8,220 bases of DNA from Filomicrobium sp. (GTDB lineage Bacteria; Pseudomonadota; Alphaproteobacteria; Rhizobiales; Hyphomicrobiaceae). The stretch lies in the NCBI GenBank assembly GCA_030607105.1, contig JAUWFF010000031.1:1-8220 (forward strand), written 5' to 3'. Shown piece by piece: positions 1 to 7,623 of the stretch; the first letter of the stretch is position 1; every line of letters begins with the position of its first letter. The notes under the pieces were generated by a model. It made no database searches. It was not told the origin of the DNA and saw nothing but the letters and a program-made list of their open reading frames with translations. A program made the translations under genes and the position numbers.

Positions 1-437
1 AGCTCCATGCGATAATTACCCTTGGCGCGGACCAACTTCGGAAATGCCTTTCCATTGCGGCAAAGTAGAAGCGTTCCTTAGTAACTGTCCCGCCCCCGCA
101 CGGCGAGTGGAGCGAACGGTTACTTGGTTCCATCGACACGCTCAGAGCCCACGTTTGCGGATCAAAACGCCCCGGCAACACGAGCCAGTCTCCACGCACC
201 ATGAAGGCTGAGTAGTAGACTTTGCTCTCGCCACCTTCGGCCGATGTCACCGTCAAGGACAAATCAAGCTCAGTTCCATCGCGAGCACCTCCCACCCGCC
301 GCCCAAGTCCCTGTTGTAGTCCACGACTTGTGACAGTGTGCCTCAAGTTCCGGCTGCTTCAGCACGCTGTGCTAAAGACTGATCGCCGAAAAAACCAAGG
401 CCACCGCGGAGGCAAGGCCCGTCAGGATGCTTCCAAA
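1..437 (-). pseudogene. Decayed gene for an unrecognised membrane-anchored protein, cut by the window edge
   Basis: No single frame is open here, but protein-like pieces continue from frame to frame on the minus strand. From about 437 down comes a hydrophobic stretch, GSILTGLASAVALVFSAISL, which looks like a membrane anchor. It is followed by an in-frame TAG at 374-372 and then HSVLKQPELE. A second frame from 327 gives VVDYNRDLGGGWEVLAM. A third frame from 280 gives DGTELDLSLTVTS and then KVYYSAFMVRGDWLVLPGRF, and stays open to about 65. The first frame then resumes at 62 with CRNGKAFPKLVRAKGNYRME. That is one nonsense change plus about three frameshifts. The general layout (one N-terminal membrane helix, then 'VLKQPEL', then a beta-rich domain) resembles conserved hypothetical proteins of alphaproteobacteria, from memory only. 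No start codon survives clearly: a TAA lies just upstream of the first piece. It is downstream of alaS on the same strand. The last frame switch near 62-70 is the least certain part. Confidence 0.6.
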
Positions 438-595
438 TTAGGTCCCGCCTAACCGACGCGGTGCCCCCGCTGCCGCTGAATTTTGCGCAGTCTCGTTGGT
501 CTCTTCCGTAACAATACTGCTCGGTGTTTTGGCAACCCCATGTCCTCAATCCTTTGTGCACCCGACAATCCGCCAGAAAAGGGTTGGGAAAACAC

Positions 596-632
596 GGCTG
601 ACATGAGGCAGGCGGAAAACAGGCCGTCAGCC
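596..632 (-). terminator. Possible alaS terminator hairpin
   Basis: Seven-base perfect inverted repeat, GGCTGAC at 596-602 and GTCAGCC at 626-632, starting six bases after the alaS stop codon. A smaller GGC/GCC pairing lies inside the loop. On the minus strand the hairpin is followed by GTGTTTTCCC, a short T run, so it could act as an intrinsic terminator. The 23-base loop and the weak T run lower confidence. Confidence 0.45.
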
Positions 633-637
633 TCTCT

Positions 638-3325
638 CTAACCGGCAAGCCGCTCTTCAATAGCACTCAGCGCGTCCTGCGCTTTACGCCCGTCGGGACC
701 ACCCGCCTGCGCCATGTCCGGGCGGCCACCGCCGCCCTTGCCGCCAAGCGCCGCCGCACCGGCTCGCACCAAATCAACGGCGCTCCATGTCGCTGTGAGA
801 TCATCGGTGACACCCACGGCAAGGCCTGCCTTGCCATCGTCCGTCACGCCGATAATCGCAACAACCCCGGACCCAACCTGTTTCTTGCCCTCATCGACAA
901 GCCCGCGCAGATCCTTTGGATTGAGCCCCTCAACGGTTCGCGAGAACAATCTGACGTCGCCGATCGTCTTAATGGCATCACCGCTAGCTTGAACCGCACC
1001 ACCACCGCCGCCAAGCGCGGCCTGTCGCTTTGTATCGGAAAGCTGCCGCTCAAGGTGCTTTTTCTCTTCCAGCAACGCCCGCACCCGGTCAACAACATCT
1101 TCCGCGCGTGTTCGCAGCAACGAAGCCGCCTCGCGAACACGCCCGTCCTGCTCGGCGAGGAACAAACGCGCGGTATCCGCGGTGACGGCCTCCACTCGAC
1201 GCACACCACTTGCGCTGGCACTCTCTGAGACGATGTGAATAAGCCCTATGTCCCCTGTCCGGGCGACATGCGTTCCCCCACAAAGCTCAAGTGACCAGGC
1301 GGTTTTCTTCTTCCCGTCATCGGTCACGCTTTTTTCGTCCGGCACACCCATTGAAACAACCCGCACCTCGTCGCCGTACTTTTCCCCGAACAGGGCCATT
1401 GCCCCCGACTCCATCGCATCATCGACCGCCATCAATCGCGTTGTAACGGGAACGTTCTCGGCAACGATCTCATTGGCGAGCAGCTCGACCCGCTGCACTT
1501 CTTCTCTGCTCATCGGCTTGGGATGCGAGAAATCAAAACGTAAGCGATCTGGCGCGACCAGGGACCCTTTCTGCGCGACGTGCGAGCCTAGAACCTGACG
1601 TAGAGCTTCATGCACAAGGTGCGTCGCCGAATGGTTCGAACGCGTCGCCGAACGCCGGCCATGATCGACTTCAAGCTCAACCGCTTCGCCAGGTTTGAAA
1701 GAACCCCGCTCCACCGTGCCGTAATGCACGATGAGGTTACCGACCTTCTTTTGTGTATCACTTACGCGGAACACCGAATCGCGCGCCCCGCAAATAACCC
1801 CGCTATCCCCGATTTGACCACCCGACTCTGCATAAAAGGGCGTCTGGTTGAGAACGATCTGCGCTTCGTCGCCGGTCTTCAACCACTTGACGGTCTTACC
1901 CCCGCGCAGAACCGACTGGATCTCCCCTTCTGCGGTTTCCGTATCGTAGCCCAGGAAGTCCGTTGCTCCTGCTGTTTCGAGAACATCGAACCAGACCGTC
2001 TCCGTGGCAGCCTCACCGGAGCCCTTCCAGGCCTTGCGCGCCTCGGCCTTCTGCTTTTCCATTGCCGTCTGGAACGCAGCGGTATCAACACCGATGCTGC
2101 GCGCCCGCAACGCATCCTCTGTCAGATCAAGCGGAAACCCGTAAGTATCGTAAAGCTTGAAGGCCACATCGCCGGAAAGGATATCACCCGCTGAAAGGTT
2201 GTCCGTCGCATCTTTAAGCAGCACCAGCCCCTTGGCCAGCGTCTTCCGGAAACGGGTCTCCTCCAAGCGCATCGTTTCGGTGATTAGCGCTGACGCGCGG
2301 CCCAGCTCTGCATAGGTATCACCCATCTGCCTGATCAACGCCGGAACCAGACGGTGCATCAACGGCTCCTCGGCACCGAGCAGGTGGGCATGGCGCATGG
2401 CCCGTCGCATAACCCTGCGCAACACGTACCCACGTCCCTCGTTTCCCGGCAAAACACCATCCGCTATCAGGAATGCGGTTGACCGCAAATGGTCGGCAAT
2501 CACCCGGTGGCTGCCTTTGTTGTCGCCCTCAGCTTCGACACCCGTTAAATCCACGCTGGCCGCGATTAGCGCGCGAAAAAGGTCGGTTTCATAGTTGTCG
2601 TGCGTCCCCTGCAGAACGGCCGCAATCCGCTCTAGCCCCATGCCGGTATCAATTGATGGATGCGGCAACGGTTGGCACTCGCCCGCTTCATCCTGATCGT
2701 ACTGCATGAAGACTAGGTTCCAGATCTCGATGAAGCGATCGCCATCCTCATCAGCCGAACCTGGCGGTCCCCCAGGAATATGCGGACCATGATCATAAAA
2801 GATCTCCGAGCAGGGACCGCATGGCCCGGTGTCGCCCATCTGCCAGAAGTTATCCGAAGAAGAGATACGGATAATCTTGCTATCGGGAATGCCGGCGATC
2901 TTCTTCCAAAGATCGAAAGCCTCGTCATCGTCATGATAGACCGTGACCAGAAGCCGCTTGGCGTCGAGCCCGAACTCCTTGGTGACCAGGCTCCAGGCAA
3001 ACTCGATCGCCTCGGCTTTGAAATAATCGCCGAACGAGAAGTTCCCCAACATCTCGAAGAATGTGTGGTGACGCGCTGTGTACCCGACATTGTCGAGATC
3101 GTTGTGCTTGCCACCTGCCCTCACGCATTTTTGCGATGTCACCGCACGAGTGTAATCCCGCGTCTCTTGACCGGTGAATACCGACTTGAACTGCACCATG
3201 CCGGAGTTGGTGAACAACAAAGTCGGATCGTTACGCGGCACAAGCGGCGACGAAGCCACTTCCTCGTGCCCTGCCTTGCGAAAGTAGTCGAGAAACCCTC
3301 TACGGATCTCGTTGACGCCGGTCAT
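638..3325 (-). CDS. alaS: Alanyl-tRNA synthetase
   Basis: Cytoplasmic class II synthetase that charges tRNA-Ala with alanine and hydrolyses mischarged Ser/Gly-tRNA-Ala. The product is 895 residues, normal for bacterial AlaRS. Visible in order: the aminoacylation core with [18 protein letters not shown] (about 85-102), [15 protein letters not shown] (164-178), [15 protein letters not shown] (226-240) and [17 protein letters not shown] (297-313); then the editing domain with the metal-binding HSATH (565-569) and CGGTH (682-686); then a charged helical linker; then the C-terminal DHHA1-type domain with [13 protein letters not shown] (864-876). The key residues look intact. The frame is open for 50 further codons upstream, to 3475. 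The ATG at 3325 is preferred because [15 protein letters not shown] aligns with the N-terminus of known AlaRS and because a GAGAGG sits six bases before it. The gene is downstream of recA on the same strand, separated by 307 bases with hairpins. No recX lies between them. Confidence 0.97.
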   Translation of the reverse strand: MTGVNEIRRGFLDYFRKAGHEEVASSPLVPRNDPTLLFTNSGMVQFKSVFTGQETRDYTRAVTSQKCVRAGGKHNDLDNVGYTARHHTFFEMLGNFSFGDYFKAEAIEFAWSLVTKEFGLDAKRLLVTVYHDDDEAFDLWKKIAGIPDSKIIRISSSDNFWQMGDTGPCGPCSEIFYDHGPHIPGGPPGSADEDGDRFIEIWNLVFMQYDQDEAGECQPLPHPSIDTGMGLERIAAVLQGTHDNYETDLFRALIAASVDLTGVEAEGDNKGSHRVIADHLRSTAFLIADGVLPGNEGRGYVLRRVMRRAMRHAHLLGAEEPLMHRLVPALIRQMGDTYAELGRASALITETMRLEETRFRKTLAKGLVLLKDATDNLSAGDILSGDVAFKLYDTYGFPLDLTEDALRARSIGVDTAAFQTAMEKQKAEARKAWKGSGEAATETVWFDVLETAGATDFLGYDTETAEGEIQSVLRGGKTVKWLKTGDEAQIVLNQTPFYAESGGQIGDSGVICGARDSVFRVSDTQKKVGNLIVHYGTVERGSFKPGEAVELEVDHGRRSATRSNHSATHLVHEALRQVLGSHVAQKGSLVAPDRLRFDFSHPKPMSREEVQRVELLANEIVAENVPVTTRLMAVDDAMESGAMALFGEKYGDEVRVVSMGVPDEKSVTDDGKKKTAWSLELCGGTHVARTGDIGLIHIVSESASASGVRRVEAVTADTARLFLAEQDGRVREAASLLRTRAEDVVDRVRALLEEKKHLERQLSDTKRQAALGGGGGAVQASGDAIKTIGDVRLFSRTVEGLNPKDLRGLVDEGKKQVGSGVVAIIGVTDDGKAGLAVGVTDDLTATWSAVDLVRAGAAALGGKGGGGRPDMAQAGGPDGRKAQDALSAIEERLAG

Positions 3326-3331
3326 TCTATG

Positions 3332-3337
3332 CCTCTC
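3332..3337 (-). promoter_or_regulatory. alaS ribosome binding site
   Basis: GAGAGG on the minus strand, six bases ahead of the ATG at 3325. It supports this start over the upstream in-frame extension. Confidence 0.6.
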
Positions 3338-3488
3338 AGGAAGTCCCGCGGCGGCCCGGGCGATCTGGCCACCCACTATATTTGGCGTGGCCTCGAGCCC
3401 TCCCCACGCGGGTGACGTTTTACGAACTATCGAACGGCGGGCACGGGCCCCGATGCGCCGGCGCAAGGCGGTCAAACGACCAATCCAC

Positions 3489-3516
3489 CGGGCATCGTTT
3501 CTTTTACCGGTGCCCG
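3489..3516. repeat. GC-rich inverted repeat in the alaS leader
   Basis: CGGGCATCG at 3489-3497 faces CGGTGCCCG at 3508-3516 across a ten-base, pyrimidine-rich (on plus) loop. Eight of nine positions pair by Watson-Crick. The odd pair is a G-U wobble on plus-strand RNA but a C-A mismatch on minus-strand RNA, which is the strand expected to be transcribed here. It could be a leader structure, a second recA terminator without a T run, or chance. Confidence 0.35.
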
Positions 3517-3567
3517 TGAGACGTGTCTAGAAACCCCAACCATTGACCATGTCGGGCTCCTAATAAC

Positions 3568-3600
3568 TGTGGGCGAGACCCTATCTGGAGCTCACCCACA
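3568..3600 (-). terminator. Probable recA terminator hairpin
   Basis: On the minus strand TGTGGGTGAG pairs with CTCGCCCACA, a ten-pair stem with one G-U wobble and a 13-base loop. It begins about 32 bases after the recA stop codon. The wobble pairs on minus-strand RNA, whereas the plus strand would have a C-A mismatch, so the structure fits transcription from recA. The bases after it (GTTATTAGG) are only moderately T-rich. A run of T precedes the stem instead, so termination may be weak. Confidence 0.5.
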
Positions 3601-3632
3601 AAAAAATGTAAATCTGCAACGAATCCCGAGTT

Positions 3633-4784
3633 CTAGCGGCGGGCCCGCTTACTTCCGCTCCGCCCGGACTCATCTCCCGCCGCCTCCACCGAGTTCAGCG
3701 CCGACTCCTCGCCCTCGCTCGCCTCCAACTTGTCCTCTGGCTCAACCAACAGATGATCGCAAACCAACCCTGCATTCTCGCGGATGGCTCGCTCGATGGA
3801 AGTGGCCACTTTCGGATTATCCCGTAGGAACGCCTTGGAGTTCTCCCGGCCCTGTCCGATTCGCTGCCCGCCATAGGAGAACCAGGCCCCGGATTTCTCT
3901 ACAATGTTCGCCTTCACCCCCAGATCGATAAGCTCTCCCTGCTTGGAGATGCCTTCTCCGTACATGATGTCGAACTCAACCTGTTTGAAAGGTGGGGCGA
4001 CCTTGTTCTTGACCACCTTGACGCGGGTCTGGTTGCCAACGATTTCATCACGGTCCTTGATCGCGCCAATCCGGCGGATATCAAGCCGTACGGACGAATA
4101 AAACTTCAAAGCATTGCCGCCGGTCGTCGTCTCTGGACTGCCAAACATCACGCCAATCTTCATACGGATCTGGTTGATGAAAATCACCATCCCGCGCGAC
4201 CGTGAAATAGAAGCCGTCAGTTTGCGCAGCGCCTGACTCATCAAACGAGCCTGCAACCCCGGCAGACTATCGCCCATCTCACCTTCGAGTTCGGCCTTCG
4301 GCGTGAGCGCCGCTACCGAATCGACAATCAGCACGTCAATCGCACCCGAACGTACTAGGGTATCGGCGATTTCCAGCGCCTGCTCTCCCGTGTCGGGCTG
4401 TGAGACCAGAAGATCCTCGACCTGGACACCAAGCTTCTTCGCATAAACCGGATCAAGGGCGTGCTCAGCGTCGATGAACGCGCAGGTGCCGCCGTTCTTC
4501 TGCGCCTCAGCGACAACGTGCAGCGCCATGGTCGTCTTTCCGGAGCTTTCCGGCCCATAAATCTCAATCACCCGCCCGCGCGGCAATCCGCCGATACCGA
4601 GCGCCAAATCCAATCCAAGCGAACCGGTCGGGATCGCCTCAATGTCATGGGCGTGATTATTCTCGCCCAGGCGCATGATCGAGCCCTTGCCGAAGTTCTT
4701 ATCGATCTGTGCAAGAGCTGCTTCCAGCGCCCGTTGCTTGTCCATAACACCCCCTTCGACAACCTGAAGTTTCGGCTTGTTCAT
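3633..4784 (-). CDS. recA: Recombinase RecA
   Basis: Cytoplasmic DNA-dependent ATPase that forms filaments on single-stranded DNA, drives strand exchange in homologous recombination, and triggers LexA self-cleavage in the SOS response. The product is 383 residues, slightly longer than the usual 345-360. Visible: Walker A GPESSGKT (77-84), Walker B VLIVDS (151-156), the catalytic-glutamate region PESSGKTT followed by [10 protein letters not shown] (103-112), and the L2 DNA-binding loop region from [10 protein letters not shown] to [13 protein letters not shown] (about 202-229). All look intact. The start at 4784 gives [12 protein letters not shown], which matches the N-terminal extension common in alphaproteobacterial RecA. 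A second in-frame ATG at 4745 has a better Shine-Dalgarno (AAGG, seven bases away) and would begin [13 protein letters not shown], closer to E. coli. The C-terminal tail is acidic for about 25 residues but ends in [10 protein letters not shown], which is unusual. The promoter carries a LexA box. Confidence 0.97.
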   Translation of the reverse strand: MNKPKLQVVEGGVMDKQRALEAALAQIDKNFGKGSIMRLGENNHAHDIEAIPTGSLGLDLALGIGGLPRGRVIEIYGPESSGKTTMALHVVAEAQKNGGTCAFIDAEHALDPVYAKKLGVQVEDLLVSQPDTGEQALEIADTLVRSGAIDVLIVDSVAALTPKAELEGEMGDSLPGLQARLMSQALRKLTASISRSRGMVIFINQIRMKIGVMFGSPETTTGGNALKFYSSVRLDIRRIGAIKDRDEIVGNQTRVKVVKNKVAPPFKQVEFDIMYGEGISKQGELIDLGVKANIVEKSGAWFSYGGQRIGQGRENSKAFLRDNPKVATSIERAIRENAGLVCDHLLVEPEDKLEASEGEESALNSVEAAGDESGRSGSKRARR

Positions 4785-4842
4785 AGCGCGATTCCCAATC
4801 TCTCATGAGTTGCACATCAAGTCCACGTCACTTTACGAGACT

Positions 4843-4871
4843 ATCGTACATGATTTGTTCTGAAGGAACAA
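4843..4871 (-). promoter_or_regulatory. recA promoter (-35 and -10)
   Basis: On the minus strand TTGTTC (4871-4866) is followed after exactly 17 bases by TACGAT (4848-4843), which fits a housekeeping sigma factor promoter with 3/6 and 4/6 consensus matches. Transcription would begin near 4836, leaving a leader of about 50 bases before the ATG at 4784. The -35 element overlaps the LexA box, as expected for a repressed SOS promoter. Confidence 0.6.
4855..4871. repeat. Inverted repeat overlapping the SOS box
   Basis: TTGTTC-TGAAG-GAACAA, a perfect six-base inverted repeat with a five-base centre. It shares one GTTC half with the LexA direct repeat, so the promoter holds three GTTC half-sites in two orientations. 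It falls in the spacer between -35 and -10. It may be an extra LexA contact, another regulator's site, or a coincidence of short motifs. Confidence 0.45.
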
Positions 4872-4880
4872 GAGTGGAAC
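4866..4880 (-). promoter_or_regulatory. LexA-binding SOS box of recA
   Basis: On the minus strand the sequence is GTTC-CACTCTT-GTTC, an exact match to the GTTC-N7-GTTC direct repeat recognised by alphaproteobacterial LexA. It lies about 82-96 bases upstream of the recA start and covers the -35 element, so LexA binding should block RNA polymerase until DNA damage. This is the clearest taxonomic marker in the window. Confidence 0.88.
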
Positions 4881-5112
4881 ATTGTGGCGCGGATGTCAGT
4901 GTTAGTGGGGGCACTCCCGATTTAAAAAACTCGCTCCCCAGGCTTGTTTTCGTAAAAACCGGACCCGCTCCCCCGTCGAGCTGCGCACCTCCAACACGAT
5001 TCCAACCAGGCTGTCATGTGACGTTTACCGCAGCCCCCGCCCAACAATCACATTCCCGAAAATCAAAGCTCGAATGAACCGTGGGACCAGAAACTCGAAA
5101 GAGTGGCCACAT

Positions 5113-5141
5113 CGATCGTCACCCTCGCCAATTTACGATCG
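5113..5141. repeat. Inverted repeat downstream of the ferredoxin reductase gene
   Basis: CGATCGT at 5113-5119 and ACGATCG at 5135-5141 form a perfect seven-base inverted repeat with a 15-base loop, starting 38 bases after the reductase stop codon on the minus strand. No run of T follows at once, so it is at best a weak terminator. It may protect the 3' end of the transcript. Confidence 0.3.
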
Positions 5142-5179
5142 TTCTGCTGGACAATCACACCATCACGGTCCGCACACAC

Positions 5180-6289
<1,110 letters not shown>

Positions 6290-6375
6290 TCAGACCTGCG
6301 ATTCCTTCACGACAATCCTAATAGCGACAGCAAACGCCGGCTTCTGACGCCTCGGCTCGCCATTCGTTCCTGGGA

Positions 6376-6696
6376 CTAGAACTGCTTTGCCGGCACCTGC
6401 ACGATGAGCCCGTCGAGCTCCTCAGTCACCTTGATCTGGCAGCAAAGTCGACTTTCCGTGCGGACATCAAAGGCAAAATCAAGCATGTCTTCTTCCATCT
6501 CAGATGGCGCACCCGTCTTCTCTCGCCAACCTTCCGCAATGTACACGTGACATGTGGCACAGGCGCACGCCCCGCCGCACTCCGCTTCGATCCCCGGCAC
6601 ATTTTCGAGTTTTGCTGCTTCCATCACCGTCTGGCCGACCGTCGCCTCCACGACTTGTTTGCTGCCATCAGGTTGAATGAAGGTAATTTTGGCCAT
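6376..6696 (-). CDS. [2Fe-2S] ferredoxin, putidaredoxin/adrenodoxin type
   Basis: Small soluble electron carrier of 106 residues, the same length as putidaredoxin. The cluster ligands are Cys40, Cys46 and Cys49 ([14 protein letters not shown], a C-X5-C-X2-C pattern) and, by comparison with putidaredoxin RLCCQI, Cys86 of RLCCQIKV. Cys44 and Cys85 are extra cysteines. The acidic stretch [11 protein letters not shown] (about 64-74) matches the partner-binding helix of this family, and the end [13 protein letters not shown] also resembles putidaredoxin. Such ferredoxins serve cytochromes P450, Rieske oxygenases or iron-sulphur cluster assembly; the sequence alone does not say which. There are no isc genes around it, and the next gene on the strand is a ferredoxin-NADP+ reductase, so NADPH-driven reduction is the simplest reading. 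Start: ATG at 6696, since [11 protein letters not shown] aligns with family N-termini. Its Shine-Dalgarno (GGGGAG, about 13 bases away) is poorly spaced. Confidence 0.93.
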   Translation of the reverse strand: MAKITFIQPDGSKQVVEATVGQTVMEAAKLENVPGIEAECGGACACATCHVYIAEGWREKTGAPSEMEEDMLDFAFDVRTESRLCCQIKVTEELDGLIVQVPAKQF

Positions 6697-6759
6697 GGGC
6701 TGAAAGGAGCTCCCCGGGCTTTGAAAGATTCGTCATGGAGGCGAGTACAATCTGGACAA

Positions 6760-6779
6760 CGCCGCATCAGCGTGCGGCG
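6760..6779. repeat. Short GC hairpin between the Hpt and ferredoxin genes
   Basis: CGCCGCA and TGCGGCG form a perfect seven-base stem around a six-base loop, in the 231-base gap between the Hpt stop codon and the ferredoxin start. No T run follows on either strand, so termination is not well supported. It could be part of the ferredoxin 5' leader. Nothing else in the gap is convincing: no promoter pair and no coding frame with protein character. Confidence 0.35.
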
Positions 6780-6927
6780 CATCGGATCGTCAAACGCACT
6801 AAGCGACCGACACTTAGACGCCGCGACGTTCCGCATCAAGCCCAGCGCGCGACGTAGGTGGCGCTGAATCGGCAAAAACGCGTGATCTGGAAGTTTGAGG
6901 AGGGTAAAATATTCGTTGGAGTAGGGC

Positions 6928-7305
6928 CTAACTGATGGCGGCAACCGTTACAACGGCAGCCCTTGCAATGCGTTCGGTCCCTTTCACACGAGCTTCACGT
7001 GTTGCATGGTCGCTCTCCGCGAGTTCGGCAGCTTCAGCCAGCCGAAACGCTCCAACCGCCCGGGCAGAACCCTTGAGCGTGTGAGCAGCCATGCGCCAAG
7101 TCATGCTGTCGTCACGAGCGCTGGATTCGCGCAGGACCAACAAACTCGAGGCAATTTGTTCACGAAATAGCCCCAGGACCTCACTTTGCAGGGCCTTATC
7201 TCCAAGAGTGTAGCGTTGCAGATGCCCTAACTCGAACACAGGCGATTCCGTGTCGAACTCTTTCGCGGAGTGATACATCTCAGCCTCAGTTTGCGCACTA
7301 TGCAT
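6928..7305 (-). CDS. Hpt-domain histidine phosphotransfer protein
   Basis: Stand-alone histidine phosphotransfer protein of 125 residues, a carrier between hybrid sensor kinases and response regulators in a cytoplasmic phosphorelay. The signature is MAAHTLKGSARAVGAFRLAE, with the phosphorylatable histidine at about residue 75. It is followed by the small-residue helix AAELAES as in other Hpt proteins. Helical segments before it (FELGHLQRYTLGDKALQSEV, LFREQIASSLLVLRE) fit the four-helix bundle. Start: ATG at 7305, with GGAGAG four bases upstream. The frame is open back to a TTG at 7362, but that extension lies inside the probable leader of the promoter at 7390-7418. No kinase or response regulator is in view, so its pathway is unknown. 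The tail (ARAAVVTVAAIS) is a little atypical but not clearly truncated. It is transcribed divergently from the gene at 7624. Confidence 0.85.
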   Translation of the reverse strand: MHSAQTEAEMYHSAKEFDTESPVFELGHLQRYTLGDKALQSEVLGLFREQIASSLLVLRESSARDDSMTWRMAAHTLKGSARAVGAFRLAEAAELAESDHATREARVKGTERIARAAVVTVAAIS

Positions 7306-7309
7306 AACG

Positions 7310-7315
7310 CTCTCC
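7310..7315 (-). promoter_or_regulatory. Ribosome binding site of the Hpt gene
   Basis: GGAGAG on the minus strand, four bases before the ATG at 7305 (GGAG core six bases away). It decides this ATG over the upstream TTG at 7362. Confidence 0.55.
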
Positions 7316-7389
7316 AAACCGCGTACATCCTCCAAGTCCGCAAAGATTACCCTCAACCTCAAAACAGGATGTGAACCGATACCCTTGAA

Positions 7390-7418
7390 ATTATGCCACC
7401 GCGGAGATGTTCCGTTAA
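7390..7418 (-). promoter_or_regulatory. Probable promoter of the Hpt gene
   Basis: On the minus strand TTAACG (7418-7413) is followed by exactly 17 bases and CATAAT (7395-7390). The -10 matches five of six consensus bases and the -35 four of six. Transcription would start near 7383 and give a leader of about 78 bases before the ATG at 7305. Confidence 0.45.
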
Positions 7419-7429
7419 GAAACCGTTCT

Positions 7430-7451
7430 CGTGACCTTCGGCGCCGTCACG
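7430..7451. repeat. Inverted repeat upstream of the Hpt promoter
   Basis: CGTGAC and GTCACG form a perfect six-base inverted repeat with a ten-base centre, 12 bases upstream of the -35 element of the Hpt promoter. The position would suit an activator site, but six-base repeats are common by chance. Confidence 0.25.
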
Positions 7452-7520
7452 CTTTCGCCCTCAATGTGCACTAGCGGTCACACTCGGTGGGCAAAGGCTA
7501 CTGGGGGCACCAGCGCCGGA

Positions 7521-7554
7521 CAATTGGCGTCGGATAACGCACGGCAACCAATTG
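7521..7554. repeat. Inverted repeat upstream of the plus-strand gene
   Basis: CAATTGG at 7521-7527 and CCAATTG at 7548-7554 form a perfect seven-base inverted repeat with 20 bases between the arms, about 70 bases upstream of the start at 7624. Possible operator or leader hairpin. No regulator is identified. Confidence 0.35.
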
Positions 7555-7623
7555 AGCTCACTCGACAGTTCGGACTAACCTCTGATTTGCCATTAGGGGA
7601 CACGGCGCGATTCGGACGGGTGG

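Larger units (their letters stand above)
3326..3632. other. recA-alaS intergenic region
   Basis: A 307-base gap. On the minus strand it holds a hairpin just after recA (3568-3600), a second GC-rich hairpin (3489-3516) and the alaS ribosome binding site. The part from 3475 to 3326 is an open extension of the alaS frame but does not resemble the AlaRS N-terminus. I could not find a convincing -35/-10 pair for alaS. A TATAGT lies at about 3377-3382 on the minus strand, but no good -35 is spaced before it. Read-through from recA therefore remains possible. Confidence 0.5.
4785..5179. other. Intergenic region upstream of recA
   Basis: A 395-base gap. The recA promoter and SOS box occupy 4843-4880. 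An inverted repeat lies at 5113-5141, near the end of the reductase gene. Between about 4881 and 5112 I see no gene, RNA or convincing signal. The frames that stay open there have no recognisable protein character. Confidence 0.5.
7306..7623. other. Divergent intergenic region
   Basis: A 318-base gap between the Hpt gene (minus) and the disordered-protein gene (plus). It holds a probable promoter for the Hpt gene (7390-7418) and two inverted repeats (7430-7451, 7521-7554). A weak plus-strand pair, TTGAGC near 7552 and TAACCT 18 bases on, could serve the plus-strand gene, but I give it little weight. No coding frame here has recognisable protein character. Confidence 0.45.

Noticed and set aside
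343..666. A 107-codon minus-strand frame across the alaS end and the pseudogene
   Set aside because: It overlaps the end of alaS out of frame and runs across, not along, the protein-like pieces of the pseudogene.
1610..2194. Long plus-strand open frame (194 codons) inside alaS
   Set aside because: It is antisense to a strongly conserved gene and its protein has no domain character. It is a by-product of alaS codon use. The same holds for other plus-strand frames within alaS, recA and the reductase.
3326..3475. A 50-residue N-terminal extension of AlaRS in the same open frame
   Set aside because: It is Arg/Ala-rich and unlike any AlaRS N-terminus I know. The ATG at 3325 has a good ribosome site and the expected first residues.
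6624..6944. Minus-strand open frame with an RCPDC motif between the Hpt and ferredoxin genes
   Set aside because: It overlaps the start of the well-supported ferredoxin gene in another frame, has no good ribosome site and shows no recognisable domain.
7306..7362. TTG start 19 codons upstream for the Hpt protein
   Set aside because: TTG is rare, the extension has no Hpt character, and GGAGAG directly precedes the ATG at 7305.
7415..7429. CtrA-like motif TTAA-N7-TTCT upstream of the Hpt gene
   Set aside because: Only six of the eight fixed positions of TTAA-N7-TTAA match, which is expected by chance in a region of this size.
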